In this document: positions 12,853 through 25,700 of the stretch, piece after piece
Numbering within the stretch: the first letter of the stretch is position 1
Layout: each line of letters starts with the position of its first letter
Origin: Aralia elata
Taxonomy: Eukaryota > Streptophyta > Magnoliopsida > Apiales > Araliaceae
Assembly: GCA_034770075.1 (NCBI GenBank)
Contig: JAVJAP010000118.1
Location: 62,001 to 126,000 of the forward strand
Length of the DNA: 64,000 nucleotides
Direction of reading: 5' to 3'
Program-made: the position numbers and the translations under genes
Notes under the pieces: model-generated
Seen by the model: only the letters and a program-made list of their open reading frames with translations
Databases searched by the model: none
Told to the model about the DNA's origin: nothing

Positions 12853-15800
12853 TGTAAGGACCAGAAAATTTTAAACATTTTATCAAATTTATTTTAATAA
12901 ATAAATTCATTTTATATATAAATTGTGAATTTAAATTGGATCCATGTAAGAATCTTATTTAATTAGATAACTATATGGTCCAAATAATTTTTATGTGCAT
13001 TAAAGGGACTCACTGATGGGTTAAATAATTAGTGAGTTAACCCTAAGAATTTATTTGCAAGAAATTGGGAAATTAATAAATAAATTTATCATTATCGGAT
13101 TTAAATAATTCAAATGAAGAATTATGGTTATATTAAATATGTTAAATGAATAATTAATGGGTTTAGCTGTTAAATTTAAAATATTAGAAATGCAATGTGG
13201 ATAAATTAAATTGGACTGGCCCAATTTCCACCTTGTTAAGCTGAGCCCAATACCCTTTTATTTTCCTAATTGGGTTGATTCTCCATTTGTTTCAACCGGC
13301 CCAAGTCAAGCCCATTCCCTTAAAACCATCCTTGATCCGGTCAGGTTGGGTCAGTTACTACAGGTTGGGGAAAACCCAATTGGCACACCCAATTTGAGGG
13401 GTTCAGCCGAGCCAATCACTCACAACCCTCACACCAGATAAACCAAGCGAGCCTCTCAAATCGAATTGGGGAAGATCTTAGCCCTAGACCCAGCACAGAC
13501 CCAACCCTTCAATCTCTCAATCAGACGAGACGGGGGCAGAGGAGACGGACCACGCCAGACGAGCGTCGGTCGACGAGAAGACGTGAAGGGACGGCACGAC
13601 TGGGAGCGGGCAAGGACCAAGCGTCGGCCGAAGAGACCAGGGGATTTAGGCGTCGAACGACCAAGTCGACGGGAGTACGCGGCTCGAGGCTCCACCGGCA
13701 AGTCATGCTGGAACTGGATGGGCTTGACGCAGACAGCCTATTGATAGCCACTCTCTCCTACCGACGGTCCTTGAGGAATTAATTAGGGTAATACCCAGTT
13801 AATTTGGATAAAAATTTCACTATAAAGTGAACCTCCCCAAACCCTAAATCGAGTTGCAGAGCTGATGAGTTCCAAATTAGCCAAGCTGCCGATTTTCCTT
13901 TGTTTGTAAGTCCCAATTTAGAAATTTTTGAGAGAGAGCCAGGGGAAAGTTGGTCGCTAGCTGTGAATGTCCGATTTTGTCAACTACTTTGGACGAAGAA
14001 GGAGGGTTGCCGTCCGCACCACATTGAGGTATAGCCATAGGGTTATCGAACCACTGTGATGGTTCCTATGGGGTTTTATTAATTTTTCCATACTTGTTTG
14101 GTATTGTCGACTGTATGTATTGTATTGGATTGAAACTTTCCTCTGTGTTGGGGTATCTGTTTCTATATACTGGAATTAATTGTTCTTTATATTGGAAGTA
14201 ATTTTCCTCTGTATTGGGTTAATGATTTCTCTGTATTGGGTTAATGGTTTTTGGTAATTTCTTGGGTTGTGCTTTTGTTGTTGAGCCTCTGTATGCTAAG
14301 AACCATAAGGTTCGGCAGCCTTGAACATCATAAGACTAGGCAAATTCCGAATTTTAAATGCCCACTAGGTGTTCGCTGTAATGCCTAAACCAACCTTGTT
14401 CATTTAGTAGTAAGCATCCCGTCAATACATCGTTGGAAATTTTTCTTATTGTGATTGGTATGGCTGGAAATCGAACCCAGCTTTTGGTGGGGATTGTTGG
14501 GCCAACGGGTAACAACAAACCAATGATTATTTATTAACTGTCAATATTATTAATAAGGTCAATGAGATAATTATTTATTAATAAATAATAAATAAAGATA
14601 GTTGGTTATTATTTAATAATAAATAAAGCTAATAAATATTTGATTATTGTTTAACTACTATTAAATAATAACCAAGTATGGATAAAATTAATAAGTTAAT
14701 TATTTATTATTTATTCCTAAATAATAAATAAAGTTAATAAATAGTTGATTATTGCTTAATTACTATTAAATAATAAACAAATATGAATTAAGTTAATAAT
14801 TTAAATATTTGTCAGTAAATGTTTTAATTATTATTTAATTAATATTAATTAAATAATTATTTATTATTTGCCAATAAATAATAGATAAAGATAATAAATA
14901 TCTAATTATTATTTGATTAATAATAATTAGGTATGAATATAGCTAATAAGAATAATAATTACTTAATCATTAATGAAATAATGATTAAGTATGAGTGAGA
15001 TTAATAAGTTAATTATTTGTGGCCCTTAATAAATAAAGATAACAAGCACTCAATAATTATTCAATAAATATTTAATAATAATTAAGTGAGTGTAGAATTT
15101 ATACATTGAATATTTAATTATTGTTGAATAAGGAACCAAGTGTAATAATTACTCAATTACCCTTATGGTGAATAGTAATTAAGTAAATAAAAGATTAAGT
15201 AAGAGATCAACTACTATTTAGTTGTTATCAAATCATGTTAAATTTATTAATTATTTTGTAACTAATAAATAAGAAATTTTAACCCACATTGAGAAGGGTA
15301 CTCAAACGATAGGCAACCATGATTAACTATTGTTTATTTTAAATAATAGCTAGAGGCCATTAAAATTAAATTCTGTTTAGCTGGTGGCTAGGTAGTAATT
15401 AAATGTATTCGGTGAATTGTTTATCTGCTAAATAAATAGCATAAGTGGGTATAATTACGCAATGCTAATGGATAAACCAACTCTACCAACTGATAGGTTA
15501 TCCAAGGTCAAGTAATTAAAGCTAAGATTTAAATTGTAGCTGAGCAAACAGGCAAGTTCCTAACCCTAAACTTTTACATTATTGCAAGTTCTCTATCCCG
15601 AACTTTGATTTTTGCAAGTTCCCTAACTTCATTCTTGCAGTATATTGAATGCAAGTTCTCCCTTACTCAACTTTTACATTGAGCAATACTTCTAAACCTT
15701 ATGCATTATTTTTAATTCATGCAAAAGGTATATATTATTGCAAGTTGTTCTTTAAGCTTGAATCTTATCTCCAAGCATGCTTTAAGTGGTCTGATTACTC

Positions 15801-16654
15801 TTAAAATTATTCTACATCTATGTATTCATTGGCATTCGTACTTGTGCATTTGAATTCGTATGATTATTTAAGTTCTGAAAATTCACGAACTACTCATGAT
15901 TAAGTCTGAACCCTTGTCTCGGTCAGGCACGTATGTAAGAATTTATAAAAGCTATCCGAACCAATCATTGGTAAGGATTCTTAGACTAAATGAACACCCC
16001 TTTTTATTATAAGGGAGTATCCCAAGTACCGGATATAAGGTACAAATAGCAGAGTTAAATGTTATGCATATACATAGCGTACGCGAGGCTGATCCCCTCA
16101 AGTACTTATTCTGTAGCCAGTAACCAGAGGGTCAACTAGCTATTGACTCCTTTGGAAGTTATTGTTCAAGGTCTATTCGACTATCAATTGTTCTAAAAGC
16201 ATTCATTGTTATTGCTTCTGATAATGCTATTGTTGAAATCCCTTTCTATATTCCTTTCATCATGATATATCCTTATTATTGTATTTTAAACTTGCTGAGC
16301 AAACTCGTTGCTCATTCTTGCTATATCATGACTTTATTGCAGCCAAACCCGAGACGTCAGGGAAAAACAAAGGGAAAGAAAAGATGAAGTGATAAACTTC
16401 ATGTAGCAGACTTAAACATTATGTGCAGTTAATCATTGTTAATGTAATATTAAACCCTGTTTGTTACTTAGGGTATGGATTCATGAATGTATTAAGGTTA
16501 TTGTATTCTAGGACTAGTAACACCTTTGTAATGAACAACGTATGTTTATTATATTCTGCACTTTAGTTACCATATGTTGTTAGAGGTGAATGTTTGTATT
16601 GGATCGTGATGACCAGATCCGGGTATTTGGAGACCCGAATTTGGGGGCGTCACA
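12853..16654 (+). repeat. 5' LTR of the Tekay element
   Basis: It runs from TGTAAGGACC to GGGGGCGTCACA, 3802 bp. A TATAAAG box at 13821 is a likely promoter core. A GC-rich portion (13200-13750) gives open frames on both strands (13211-13441, 13466-13744, 13456-13701), which I regard as accidental. An A/T-only block lies at about 14540-15280. Confidence 0.95.
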
Positions 16655-16657
16655 GGT

Positions 16658-16668
16658 TGGTATCAGAG
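16658..16668 (+). other. Primer binding site, initiator-tRNA-Met type
   Basis: TGGTATCAGAG lies three bases after the 5' LTR end. This is the usual plant primer site complementary to the 3' end of initiator tRNA-Met. Confidence 0.9.
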
Positions 16669-16886
16669 GTGTAGGTTATAAACTTTAGGATCGCGAAACC
16701 TAGGTTATAACCTTCATAGTAAACTCGTATCGAGTGTTAGGAGATAAATCGAGGAGATTTATCATATGTGGTTTTGATGAATTGGGGAATTCATCGAGTC
16801 GAGTAGTACCCAATGAAATATAATTTCATTTCTTCAATGAATATATTTTATTGCTGTACTAATGTTAATTTTCGTGTGTTTGTAGG

Positions 16887-17720
16887 ATGGCTGCCGTAGG
16901 GGAGACCAGTGGAGCCCGAGAGGAGGAGGAGGTATTTATAGATATTCCAGTGGTTGCTGAGCAGCTGGTGGGGTATGCTCCTACTGCCCCAGGGGTACCG
17001 CTAAAGGAGTCCGAGCCAGAAGAGGACTACCAGAGGGAGCTACCAGAGCCGGTGATAGGTAGAGTTATGAGGTCTGGCAGTCAGGACTCAGATGCTGAGG
17101 GGGAGGATCCCGAGGCCGAGGGAGAGGAGCCACATGCGTACGTGGATGGCATGGGGTCCACTGCCGACGATAGTATAGAGGGACTGACCAGCAGGACCGA
17201 GGAGCTGGAGGATCGGATAGCTCACCTGGAGGAGCAGAATCAGACCCACCAGATCCGAGAGGACCAGTATAGAGACCTGGCCTATCAGCTTGAGCATGAC
17301 TTGGGAGTGGCGAAGGCACAGCTACAGGGCTACGAGTCCTCAGCGCAGCAAATCGGACCACTGCTACATCAGCTAGTGGCCCGAAATGCTAAGTTGAGAG
17401 AGAGGCTGGAGCAGAGGGATCTGCAGATCGCCCACCTGAAGGCGAAGCAGGAGGCCATGAGGTTTGAGGCTGGGCTGGAGGTGTCTGCAAGGATGCATGT
17501 CAGGGAGGCTTGAGCCAGGGAGGCCAGGAGAGTTGATCAGCTGGAGGACCAGTTGGAGGCCAGAGCTGTGAGGATAGAGACCCTAGGACATGCTCTAGAT
17601 GCAGCCTACAGGAGACCCCGAACTGAGGTAGGGGAGTCTAGCCGCTCTGTTCGTCGTAGGGTAGGGGATGGAGCATTCTCTTCTGGTCAGCAGGCACGGA
17701 TCCGTCACGATGTGCAGTGA
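16887..17720 (+). pseudogene. Extra ORF upstream of gag: acidic, coiled-coil protein, one in-frame stop
   Basis: The frame opens with ATG at 16887 and runs 208 codons to a TGA at 17511-17513. The same frame then continues without another stop to TGA 17718-17720 (277 codons plus stop overall). The product has an acidic, Pro/Glu-rich N-terminal third, then from about residue 95 a heptad-like region rich in Leu, Glu, Gln and Arg that predicts a coiled coil. I see no catalytic motif and no match to Gag, protease or envelope. It lies between the primer site and gag, where most chromoviruses have only a leader. The function is unknown; a structural or RNA-binding role would be a guess. The codon bias (G/C-rich third positions) resembles the downstream gag-pol. 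Confidence 0.7.
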
Positions 17721-18111
17721 CTTGATGGAGCAGTTGATTTGTCTTTAGTACAGTCAGTCCCACTTTTTGTTATATTAGGGACGTATTTATGTTATCTTGT
17801 GAAGCTTTATATTTGTATTTGTGCTGGGGGTAGCAGTTAAACCCCAACTTTTGTGGACTTTAGGGATAAAAGGTTAGGATTCCCCACTTTTGTCTTGGGG
17901 GAAAGGCTATTGATGGATAGGACACACAGTGGCGCATTTATAGCAGTATGCCACATGTTTAGTCTTGTAACAAAAGTGGTATATCAATATAAATGCAGAT
18001 GTTTCACTTAACTCAAATGTGTTGATAAATATTTTACCTTTGATTGTTGATTTTAATGACATATTATGTGAACTATAAAACTATAGGTAAAAGTCGGCCA
18101 GAATTCAAATC

Positions 18112-18600
18112 ATGCCGCCAAGAGGACGACCACGTAACAGACAGGTTGAAGAATCAGAAAGTGAGGTTGGAAACCAAACCAATCCAATGAGGATGTTCGC
18201 GGAGATGCTAGCGGAAGCCATGCAATCAAGACCGCCACCTGGAGGAACCCAAGCAGCAGCCGAGCCAGCGCATCATCTGGCAAACTTTAAGGATTTCAAA
18301 ATGGTTGGACCACCCGAGTTCAAGGGAACTCTTAACCCCATCGAAGCGCAGACCTGGATCGAGGAGATAGAAAAGGTCTTCGATGGTAGCAAGGGTGGCA
18401 GAGGAACCAAAAAACAAGCTTTGCTACCTTCATGTTAAAGGGCGAGGCGAACTACTGGTGGAAGGCCAATAGGGGCCGAGTGGAAGGAGGCATTGTCGCA
18501 TGGGAACGCTTTAAGGAGATGTTCTTGGAGAAATTACTTTCCGGAGCGTTGAGAGCATGAAACAAGAGATGGAGATCAAGTTCCTGGAACTAAAACAAGG
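18112..18600 (+). pseudogene. Tekay gag, N-terminal part, frameshifted
   Basis: An ATG at 18112 opens a basic N-terminus followed by a typical Ty3 Gag capsid start (a P-P-E-F-K-G-type motif, then a W-I-E-E-I-E-K-V-F-like segment). The frame is lost near 18395-18425 next to an A-rich run and stops at 18438. The next Gag block (ATFMLKGEANYWW-like) reads in another frame through about 18540, and the remainder resumes in the frame of the 18557 ORF. Two or more small indels therefore break the capsid domain. Known role of the family: Gag forms the virus-like particle in the cytoplasm. The defects may be genuine or assembly errors. Confidence 0.85.
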
Positions 18601-20659
18601 AAATATGTCTGTGGCTGAGTACGCGGCTAAGTTTAATGAGTTGGCACGGTTTGCAACTCACCAAGTCAGCACAGAGGAAAGAAAAGCTCGTAGGTTTGAA
18701 CAAGGGTTGAAACCATGGTTATACCGTTCTGTTGCGGTATTGAAAATCAAGACATTTGCAGAACTGTTGGAGAGGGCGATCATTGCAGAGGGTGGCAGTG
18801 AGGCCCTGGCAAAATACAATCAAGAGAAGAAGAAGGGACATGAGGGCCCGAAGGCAGGAAGCAGCGGGGGCAGTAATCCCAACAAACGGAAATGGGTTAA
18901 GAGTCAGTCCTCTGGGGGAAATAAATCTGGAGGGGAGGTGAAGAAGCCAGGCAAATGCAACAACTGTGGCAAGAACCACACGGGGGAATGCATGAAGGGG
19001 AAGAGCGTGTGTTACCGTTGTGGACAACCTGGGCACATGGCCCTACAGTGCCTTAATAAGCCGAAAGGAGGTTGTTTTTCCTGTGGATCACCTGACCGCC
19101 AGATCAAGGATTGCCCGAAGAGGAAGGGCGACGCTGGGAGTGGCAACCGAAACAACAACAACAGTGGAAACAGCAACCGATTGAACTACGAGCCACCAGC
19201 CAGTCAAGCCAACAGGCCAACAGCCCGCACGTTCAACATGACTGTGCAGGATGCCATGGAATCCAAAGACGTGGTGTCAGGTATCATCCCAATCAATGAT
19301 ATAAATACATATGTGCTATTTGATTCGGGTGCTACTTGCTCTTTTGTTTCCGAAGAATTTGCTAGTCAGTTAAATGTACCTTGTGAAAAGTTAGAACACC
19401 CTATGAACGTAGAAGTAGCAAACAAGGAAATTATCCCCGTAGAATGCATTCATAGGAATTGTTGTGCTGAATTGCGAGGATTTAAGCTCAATGTGGATTT
19501 GATACCAATTCGACTGGGAGAGTTTGACGTAATCCTGGGAATGGATTGGCTATCAATTCACGGAGCAGTCATTGATTGTAAGAAGAAATGTGTACACCTA
19601 AAGACTTCTAATAAGTCGAAGGTGGTATTCTATGGCAGCAAGTCACCAAAACCATCTTGTTGTCTTACTATGATGCAAATAAGGAGATTACTGAAGAAAG
19701 GTTGCGAGTGTTATTTGGCCCATGTGGTCGATACTCGTCAGGTCGGGGATGAAATGGGTCAAATACCAATCGTGAGGGATTTCGCTGATGTCTTCCCCGA
19801 GGAACTTCCGGGACTACCGCCGGATAGGGAAACCGAGTTCGTTATCGATTTGGCACCAGGAACCGCACCAATATCGAAGCCGCCGTATCGAATGGCACCG
19901 GTAAAAATGAAAGAGTTGATGGTTCAACTGCAGGAACTATTAGATAAAGGTTACATCAGACCAAGCGTGTCCCCATGGGGAGCACCAGTTCTGTTTGTAA
20001 AGAAGAAAGATGGTTCGATGAGACTGTGTATCGACTATCGAGAGTTGAACAAAGTTAGGATTAAGAATAGGTATCCGCTTCCTAGGATTGACGATCTATT
20101 TGGTCAACTTAAGGGAGCGAAATACTTTTCAAAAATCGACTTAAGAACAGGTTATCATCAGCTGAAGGTGAGGCAAGAAGATATCCCGAAGACTGCATTC
20201 AGAACTCGTTACGGGCACTTCGAGTTTCTGGTAATGTCTTTTGGATTGACGAATGCACCAGCAGCATTCATGGATATGATGAATAGAGTGTTCAAGCAGT
20301 ACTTAGACAAGTTCGTAGTCGTATTCATTGATGACATCTTGGTGTATTCAGGGACAGAGGAGGAGCATGCTAAACATTTGAAGATTGTATTAGAAGCTCT
20401 CAGGAAGGAGAAGTTGTACGCAAAATTTTCGAAGTGTGAGTTTTGGTTGCAGAGGGTACAGTTTCTGGGTCATGTCATCGACAAGAATGGTGTTTCGGTG
20501 GACCCAGCCAAGGTAGAAGCAGTTAATAACTGGGAACAACCAAAAAACACCCACAGAAATCCGGAGTTTCTTGGGATTAGCAGGATACTATCGGAGATTC
20601 ATCCAGGATTTTTCAAAGATAGCATCGCCATTGACCAATCTCACCAGGAAAACAGTTAA
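18557..20659 (+). pseudogene. Tekay Gag C-terminus, protease and reverse transcriptase
   Basis: A 700-codon open stretch. From about residue 134 there are three zinc knuckles: one of C-X2-C-X3-H-X3-C form, one canonical C-X2-C-X4-H-X4-C, and a third whose histidine position is arginine. The aspartic protease motif D-S-G-A lies at about residues 256-259. Reverse transcriptase follows, with a K-K-D-G-S-M-R-L-C-I-D-Y-R-type motif, F-S-K-I-D-L-R-T-G-Y-H and the catalytic I-D-D at about 591-593. The known family role is cleavage of the polyprotein and copying of element RNA to cDNA. The frame is lost near 20545-20575 next to an A6 run, and the ORF then drifts to a stop. Its first ATG is not the true start, because upstream Gag sequence continues in other frames. 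Confidence 0.92.
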
Positions 20660-21194
20660 GTTCGTTTGGTCGGAGAAGTGCGAGGAAAGTTTTATGGAGC
20701 TGAAGAAGAGACTTAGTCAAGCACCGGTGTTGACCTTACCCGACAACACTGGGGGTTTCGTAGTGTATAGCGATGCGTCACACAAGGGTCTTGGCTGTGT
20801 GCTGATGCAGCACGACAAGGTAGTGGCGTACGCATCACGTCAGCTGAAAGACTATGAGAAGGGTTACCCGACTCATGACTTGGAGTTAGCAGCGGTAGTT
20901 TTCGCCTTGAAGATTTGGAGGCACTACCTATACGGTGAGAAGTGCAAGATATATACGGATCACAAAAGTCTGAAATATATCTTCACTCAAAAGGAGCTGA
21001 ACATGAGACAACGCCGATGGTTAGAATTGATCAAAGACTACGACTGTGAAATTCTGTACCATCCGGGCAAGGAAAATGTAGTGGCTGATGCCTTAAGCAG
21101 GAAAGGCAAGGTGAAATTGATGCAGCTGACGGTTCAAGAGGAATTGGTAAAGGACTTTGAACGTCTCGTGGACTGGAGATTAGGATTTATTTAA
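20571..21194 (+). pseudogene. Tekay RNase H domain
   Basis: It starts in the connection region (F-L-G-L-A-G-Y-Y-R-R-F-type motif) and covers RNase H, with Y-S-D-A-S near residue 67, an E-L-A-A-V-V-F-A-L-type helix, T-D-H-K-S-L near 130 and a V-A-D-A-L-S-R-K end. It degrades the RNA strand during reverse transcription. It is one base out of frame with the reverse transcriptase and loses frame again near 21165-21220 before integrase. The segment between RNase H and integrase is damaged. Confidence 0.92.
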
Positions 21195-21220
21195 AATCCA
21201 ATGGAGGCGGACAAAAAATA

Positions 21221-22186
21221 TTGTTTACTGTAACGGCAGGTCCGACTCTACTGGATAAGATACAGGTGGCTCAAGAATTTGATGAAGAATGCATTGACAT
21301 TAAGAAACAATTATCGGAGGGAAAAGCATCGAAGTACAAGGTTGACAGCGCAGGATTGTTGAGATTCGAGGGAAGGATCTGGATACCCTACGTACCAGAC
21401 TTAAGGGAAGAAATTTTACAGGAGGCCCATAATACGAGATTTTCGGTACATCCGGGTAGCACCAAGATGTATCAAGATCTTCGTCAACATTATTGGTGGC
21501 CGCATTTGAAGGGGGAAGTTGCAGAATTCGTCAGTCGATGTCTCACTTGTCAAAGGATCAAGGCAGAGCACCAACGGCCGAGCGGATTGTTGCAACCCTT
21601 AGAGATTCCCGAGTGGAAGTGGGAACACATCACAATGGATTTTGTGGTAGGGCTCCCGACAACACATAAGGGTCTAGACGCCATCTGGGTGATCGTAGAT
21701 CGTTTGACCAAGTCTGCCCATTTTCTACTGATCAAGATCAGGTACAAATTGGAACAACTGGCGAAACTTTACGTGAAGGAAATAGTATCACGACATGGAG
21801 TGCCAGTATCTATTGTGTCTGACAGAGATCCGCGCTTCACATCAAATTTTTGGAGAAGCCTACAGGAGAGACTGGGAACACAGTTAAGAATGAGTACGAC
21901 ATATCATCCTCAAACGGATGGTCAGAGTGAGCGAACAATTCAGCCTCTAGAGGACATGCTCCGGGCAGTCGTGATGGACTTAAGTGGCAGCTGGGACGAT
22001 CACTTGCCATTAGTAGAGTTCGCCTACAACAATAGTTACCATGCTAGTATTGGTATGCCATCGTACGAAGCATTATACGAAAGAAAGTGTCGAACACCGT
22101 TGTGTTGGGATGAAGTTGGTGAACGGAGGTTGTTGGGACCAGAATTGGTACAACAAACCGTGGAAATCATTAAAGTAATAAGATAA
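21221..22186 (+). pseudogene. Tekay integrase, ended by an in-frame stop
   Basis: The zinc-binding H-H-C-C module lies at about residues 65-110, ending in a C-L-T-C-Q-R motif. The catalytic D-D-E core follows: the Asp in the I-T-M-D-F motif, the Asp in the V-S-D-R-D-P-R-F motif and the Glu in the Q-S-E-R-T motif. Integrase joins the cDNA to chromosomal DNA. The frame stops at TAA 22184-22186, yet the same frame continues in register into 22268-22675, so this stop is a simple nonsense change rather than the natural end. Confidence 0.93.
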
Positions 22187-22675
22187 CGGTTAGTAGCAGC
22201 CCAGGATCGCCAGAAGAAGTATGCCGACTTACATCGTCAGAAACGAGATTTTGAAGTTGGTAGCTTTGTGTTTCTGAAGGTATCTCCCTGGAAAGGGAAA
22301 ATCCGTTTTGGAAAGAAGGGCAAATTAAGCCCTAGGTTCATAGGACCGTTCGAAATTTTGAGGCGGATCGGCGAAGTGGCGTATGAGGTAGCATTACCTC
22401 CTGAACTTAAGCACATTCACAACGTGTTTCACGTATCAGTGTTGCGTCCGTATAAGCCAGACTACAAACATGTCATCTCCTATGAACCAATTCAAGTCGA
22501 AAAGGATTTATCGTACGAGGAGGTTCCTGTTCAAATACTGGATAGGAAAGAGCAGAAGCTGAGGAATAAAATCATTCACTCGGTGAAGGTTCTCTGGAGA
22601 AATCACGCGGTGGAAGAAGCCACGTGGGAGCTCGAAGAGAAGATGAGAGCAAGTTACCCTCAGTTATTCGACTAA
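22187..22675 (+). pseudogene. Tekay integrase C-terminus with chromodomain-like tail
   Basis: It continues the integrase frame after the TAA at 22184. The first methionine is at 22268 but is not a biological start. It contains the G-P-F-E-I-L-R-R-I-G and H-N-V-F-H-V-S-V-L-R motifs of the Ty3 integrase C-terminal (GPY/F) module. A chromodomain-like segment then ends V-L-W-R-N-H-x-V-E-E-A-T-W-E-L-E, followed by a tail and TAA. In chromoviruses this tail is thought to steer integration toward heterochromatin. The natural stop is 22673-22675, about 35 bp before the polypurine tract. Confidence 0.92.
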
Positions 22676-22709
22676 CCTTAGATCGAAATTCCGAGGACGG
22701 AATTTTTAT

Positions 22710-22722
22710 AAGGGGGAGAGGA
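22710..22722 (+). other. Polypurine tract of the Tekay element
   Basis: AAGGGGGAGAGGA lies immediately before the 3' LTR and is preceded by a T-rich stretch. It primes plus-strand DNA synthesis. Confidence 0.9.
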
Positions 22723-25700
22723 TGTAAGGACCAGAAAATTTTAAACATTTTATCAAATTTATTTTAATAAATAAATTCATTTTATATATAAATTGTGAAT
22801 TTAAATTGGATCCATGTAAGAATGTTATTTAATTAGATAACTATATGGTCCAAATAATTTTTATGTGCATTAAAGGGACTCACTGATGGGTTAAATAATT
22901 AGTGAGTTAACCCTAAGAATTTATTTGCAAGAAATTGGGAAATTAATAAATAAATTTATCATTATCGGATTTAAATAATTCAAATGAAGAATTATGGTTA
23001 TATTAAATATGTTAAATGAATAATTAATGGGTTTAGCTGTTAAATTTAAAATATTAGAAATGCAATGTGGATAAATTAAATTGGACTGGCCCAATTTCCA
23101 CCTTGTTAAGCTGAGCCCAATACCCTTTTATTTTCCTAATTGGGCTGGTTCTCCATTTGTTTCAACCGGCCCAAGTCAAGCCCATTCCCTTAAAACCATC
23201 CTTGATCCGGTCAGGTTGGGTCAGTTGCTACAGGTTGGGGAAAACCCAATTGGCACACCCAATTTGAGGGGTTCAGCCGAGCCAATCACTCACAACCCTC
23301 ACACCAGATAAACCAAGCGAGCCTCTCAAATCGAATTGGGGAAGATCTTAGCCCTAGACCCAGCACAGACCCAACCCTTCAATCTCTCAATCAGACGAGA
23401 CGGGGGCAGAGGAGACGGACCACGCTAGACGAGCGTCGGTCGACGAGAAGATGTGAAGGGACGGCACGACTAGGAGCGGGCAAGGACCAAGCGTCGGCCG
23501 AAGGGACCAGGGGATTTAGGCGTCGAACGACCAAGTCGACGGGAGTACGCGGCTCGAGGCTCCGCCGGCAAGTCACGCTGGAACTGGATGGGCTTGACGC
23601 AGACAGCCTATTGATAGCCACTCTCTCCTACCGACGGTCCTTGAGGAATTAATTAGGGTAATACCCAGTTAATTTGGATAAAAATTTCACTATAAAGTGA
23701 ACCTCCCCAAACCCTAAATCGAGCTGCAGAGCTGATGAGTTCCAAATTAGCCAAGCTGCCGATTTTCCTTTGTTTGTAAGTCCCAATTTAGAAATTTTTG
23801 AGAGAGAGCCAGGGGAAAGTTGGTCGCTAGCTATGAATGTCCGATTTTGTCAACTACTTTGGACGAAGAAGGAGGGCTGCCGTCCGCACCACATTGAGGT
23901 ATAGCCATAGGGTTATCGAACCACTGTGATGGTTCCTATGAGGTTTTTATGAATTTTTCCATACTTGTTTGGTATTGTCGATTGTATGTATTGTATTGGA
24001 TTGAAACTTTCCTCTGTGTTGGATACCTGTTTCTATATACTGGAATTAATTGTTCTCTATATTGGAAGTAATTTTCCTCTGTATTGGGTTAATGATTTCT
24101 CTGTATTGGGTTAATGGTTTTTGGTAATTTCTTGGGTTGTGCATTTATTGTTGAGCCTCTGTATGCTAAGAACCATAAGGTTCGGCAGCCTTGAACATCA
24201 TAAGACTAGGCAAATTCCGAATTTTAAATGCCCAGTAGGTGTTCGCTGTAATGCCTAAACCAACCTTGTTCATTTAGTAGTAAGCATCCCGTCCATACAT
24301 CGTTGGAAATTTTCCTTATTGTGATTGGTATGGCTGGAAATCGAACCCAGCTTTTGGTGGGGATTGTTGGGCCAACGGGTAACAACAAACCAATGATTAT
24401 TTATTAACTGTCAATATTATTAATAAGGTCAATTAGATAATTATTTATTAATAAATAATAAATAAAGATAGTTGGTTATTATTTAATAATAAATAAAGCT
24501 AATAAATATTTGATTATTGTTTAACTACTATTAAATAATAACCAAGTATGGATAAAATTAATAAGTTAATTATTTATTATTTATTCCTAAATAATAAATA
24601 AAGTTAATAAATAGTTGATTATTGCTTAATTACTATTAAATAATAAAACAAATATGAATTAAGTTAATAATTTAAATATTTGTCTAGTAAATGTTTTAAT
24701 TATTATTTAATTAATATTAATTAAATAATTATTTATTATTTGTCAATAAATAATAGATAAAGATAATAAATATCTAATTATTATTTGATTAATAATAATT
24801 AGGTATGAATATAGCTAATAAGAATAATAATTACTTAATCATTAATGAAATAATGATTAAGTATGAGTGAGATTAATAAGTTAATTATCGGTGGCCCTTA
24901 ATAAATAAAGATAACAAGCACTCAATAATTATTCAATAAATATTTAATAATAATTAAGTGTGTGTAGAATTTATACATTGAATATTTAATTATTGTTTAA
25001 TATGGAACCAAGTGTAATAATTACTCAATTACCCTTATGGTGAATAGTAATTAAGTAAATAAAAGATTAAGTAAGAGATCAACTACTATTTAGTTGTTAT
25101 CAAATCATGTTAAATTTATTAATTATTTTGTAACTAATAAATAAGAAATTTTAACCCACATTGAGAAGGGTACTCAAACGATAGGCAACCATGATTAACT
25201 ATTGTTTATTTTAAATAATAGCTAGAGGCCATTAAAATTAAATTCTGTTTAGCTGGTGGCTAGGTAGTAATTAAATGTATTCGGTGAATTGTTTATCTGC
25301 TAAATAAATAGCATAAGTGAGTATAATTACGCAATGCTAATGGATAAACCAACTCTACCAACTGATAGGTTATCCAAGGTCAAGTAATTAAAGCTAAGAT
25401 TTAAATTGTAGCTGATCAAACAGGCAAGTTCCTAACCCTAAACTTTTACATTATTGCAAGTTCTCTATCCCGAACTTTGATTTTTGCAAGTTCCCTAACT
25501 TCATTCTTGCAGTATATTGAATGCAAGTTCTCCCTTACTCAACTTTTACATTGAGCAATACTTCTAAACCTTATGCATTATTTTTAATTCATGCAAAAGG
25601 TATATATTATTGCAAGTTGTTCTTTAAGCTTGAATCTTATCTCCAAGCATGCTTTAAGTGGTCTGATTACTCTTAAAATTATTCTACATCTATGTATTCA

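Noticed and set aside
13211..13751. Open frames on both strands in the GC-rich part of the Tekay LTR (also 23081-23621)
   Set aside because: They are in noncoding LTR sequence, overlap on opposite strands and have no recognisable domain.
17065..17361. Antisense ORFs opposite the Tekay extra ORF
   Set aside because: Shadows of the G/C-rich coding strand; codon bias and context favour the plus strand.
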